From: an uncultured Collinsella sp.
GTDB taxonomy: Bacteria > Actinomycetota > Coriobacteriia > Coriobacteriales > Coriobacteriaceae
Direction: 5' to 3'
Length of the DNA: 23,216 nucleotides
NCBI GenBank assembly: GCA_902496845.1
Contig: CABVCJ010000032.1
Coordinates: 1-23,216 of the forward strand
Shown here: positions 22,838-23,216 of the stretch, piece after piece
How positions within the stretch are numbered: position 1 is the first letter of the stretch
Layout of the letters: every line of letters begins with the position of its first letter
Translations under genes and position numbers: made by a program
The notes under the pieces: model-generated
The model's database searches: none
What the model was told of the DNA's origin: nothing
What the model saw: only the letters and a program-made list of their open reading frames with translations

Positions 22838-23216
22838 TGTTCCTATAGTTTTGTCAACCGTCGGGGCTACTCCCGGTAGGGCACCCGGTCGCGCATCACG
22901 GCGTATATCGCCCTGAGCCGCTTCCTCGCGACGGCCTTGAGCGCCCGCCCGTGCCCCATGCCCCGCGCCCTGCAGGCCCGGTAGTACTCGCCGTAGCGCC
23001 CCGAGGACCTCACCAGGCTGTTGCACGAGAAGATCAGCAGGGACTTGAGCCTCGCGTCGCCGCGCCTGGACGCCCTGACCGACCTCACCGACGTGCCGGA
23101 GCTCCTCACCCTCGGGGCTATGCCGCAGTACGAGGCCAGGTGGTCGTGGTCCGGGAACCTCCCGATGTCGACCGACACCGCGAGCTGCGCCGCGGTCCTC
23201 GGGCCGATGCCGGGCA
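22838..23216 (-). mobile_element. IS110-family insertion sequence, right end and transposase 3' part
   Basis: The right (transposase 3') end of the element. The outer boundary is guessed at about 22838 from the change from chromosome-like sequence to the transposase region, and the rest lies beyond the window. No inverted repeats are seen, as expected for IS110. A TTGACA reading outward lies at 22852-22857. GC content rises visibly in the coding part. Confidence 0.6.
22867..23216 (-). CDS. IS110 family transposase, C-terminal part (5' end outside window)
   Basis: The last ~116 residues of a transposase. PGIGPRTAAQLAVSV is the helix-hairpin-helix that opens the Transposase_20 (IS116/IS110/IS902) domain. 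It is followed by FPDHDHLASYCGIAPRV, with the SYCGIAP motif, then SGTSVRSVRASRRGDARLKSLL. These match the catalytic C-terminal Tnp domain that provides the serine of IS110 recombinases; which serine is catalytic I have not assigned. The N-terminal RuvC-like DEDD domain and, for IS110-group elements, the bridge RNA would be beyond 23216. The codons are markedly more G/C rich than neighbours, a sign of acquisition. Stop codon at 22867-22869. Confidence 0.9.
   Translation of the reverse strand, partial: PGIGPRTAAQLAVSVDIGRFPDHDHLASYCGIAPRVRSSGTSVRSVRASRRGDARLKSLLIFSCNSLVRSSGRYGEYYRACRARGMGHGRALKAVARKRLRAIYAVMRDRVPYRE

Overview
The window is about 23.2 kb of GC-rich bacterial chromosome with dense gene packing, AAGGAG-type ribosome binding sites and sigma70-like promoters. 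It holds YtrA-type ABC genes, a VUT/queuosine-type transporter, release factor 3, orphan hybrid histidine kinases with solute-binding domains, a MalY/PatB lyase and an IS110 element. Together these suggest a gut Actinobacterium of the Coriobacteriia, most like Collinsella. That assignment rests on recalled gene style, not on a marker gene such as 16S rRNA.

Layout. 1-304 is the start of an RlmA-type 23S rRNA methyltransferase (minus strand, cut by the window edge). 483-1865 is a MATE exporter. 1893-2759 is a LysR regulator divergent from an EamA/DMT permease (2918-3820), followed by uracil-DNA glycosylase (3909-4634). On the minus strand, 4685-6097 is an SDR dehydrogenase plus a VUT-family transporter behind a promoter and a structured leader, and 6254-7867 is prfC. 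8194-10174 is a self-contained GntR(YtrA)-ATPase-permease operon with a clear palindromic operator. 10270-12692 (minus) holds a two-TM K+ channel, a LOG-family protein and a divergent ClC protein whose external gating glutamate position is not glutamate.

The centre of interest is 12858-19344. A 945-residue hybrid histidine kinase with two fused periplasmic solute-binding domains runs rightward, followed by a small FMN-binding flavoprotein. Running toward it on the other strand are a solute-binding lipoprotein and a second hybrid kinase, joined by an ATGA overlap. The two convergent units meet at a perfect 22-bp bidirectional terminator hairpin. Both kinases end in a receiver domain; neither has an HPt or DNA-binding output domain and no response regulator lies nearby, so the phosphorelay must finish elsewhere. 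The locus shows the same idea in fused form (kinase 1) and apparently split form (lipoprotein plus kinase 2).

The right end (19489-22819) has a MalY/PatB C-S lyase, TrmO, an unusual XRE-HTH + zinc ribbon + TipAS-like regulator, and a small glutaredoxin. The window closes with the 3' part of an IS110-family transposase (22867-23216).

Three long palindromes (358-421, 8013-8067, 12746-12803) lie in three divergent intergenic gaps; two share the core GGGACGTTC. The IS110 end abuts an 11-bp sequence (TAGTCATTGGG) identical to part of the first palindrome, which suggests the IS targets this REP-like element.
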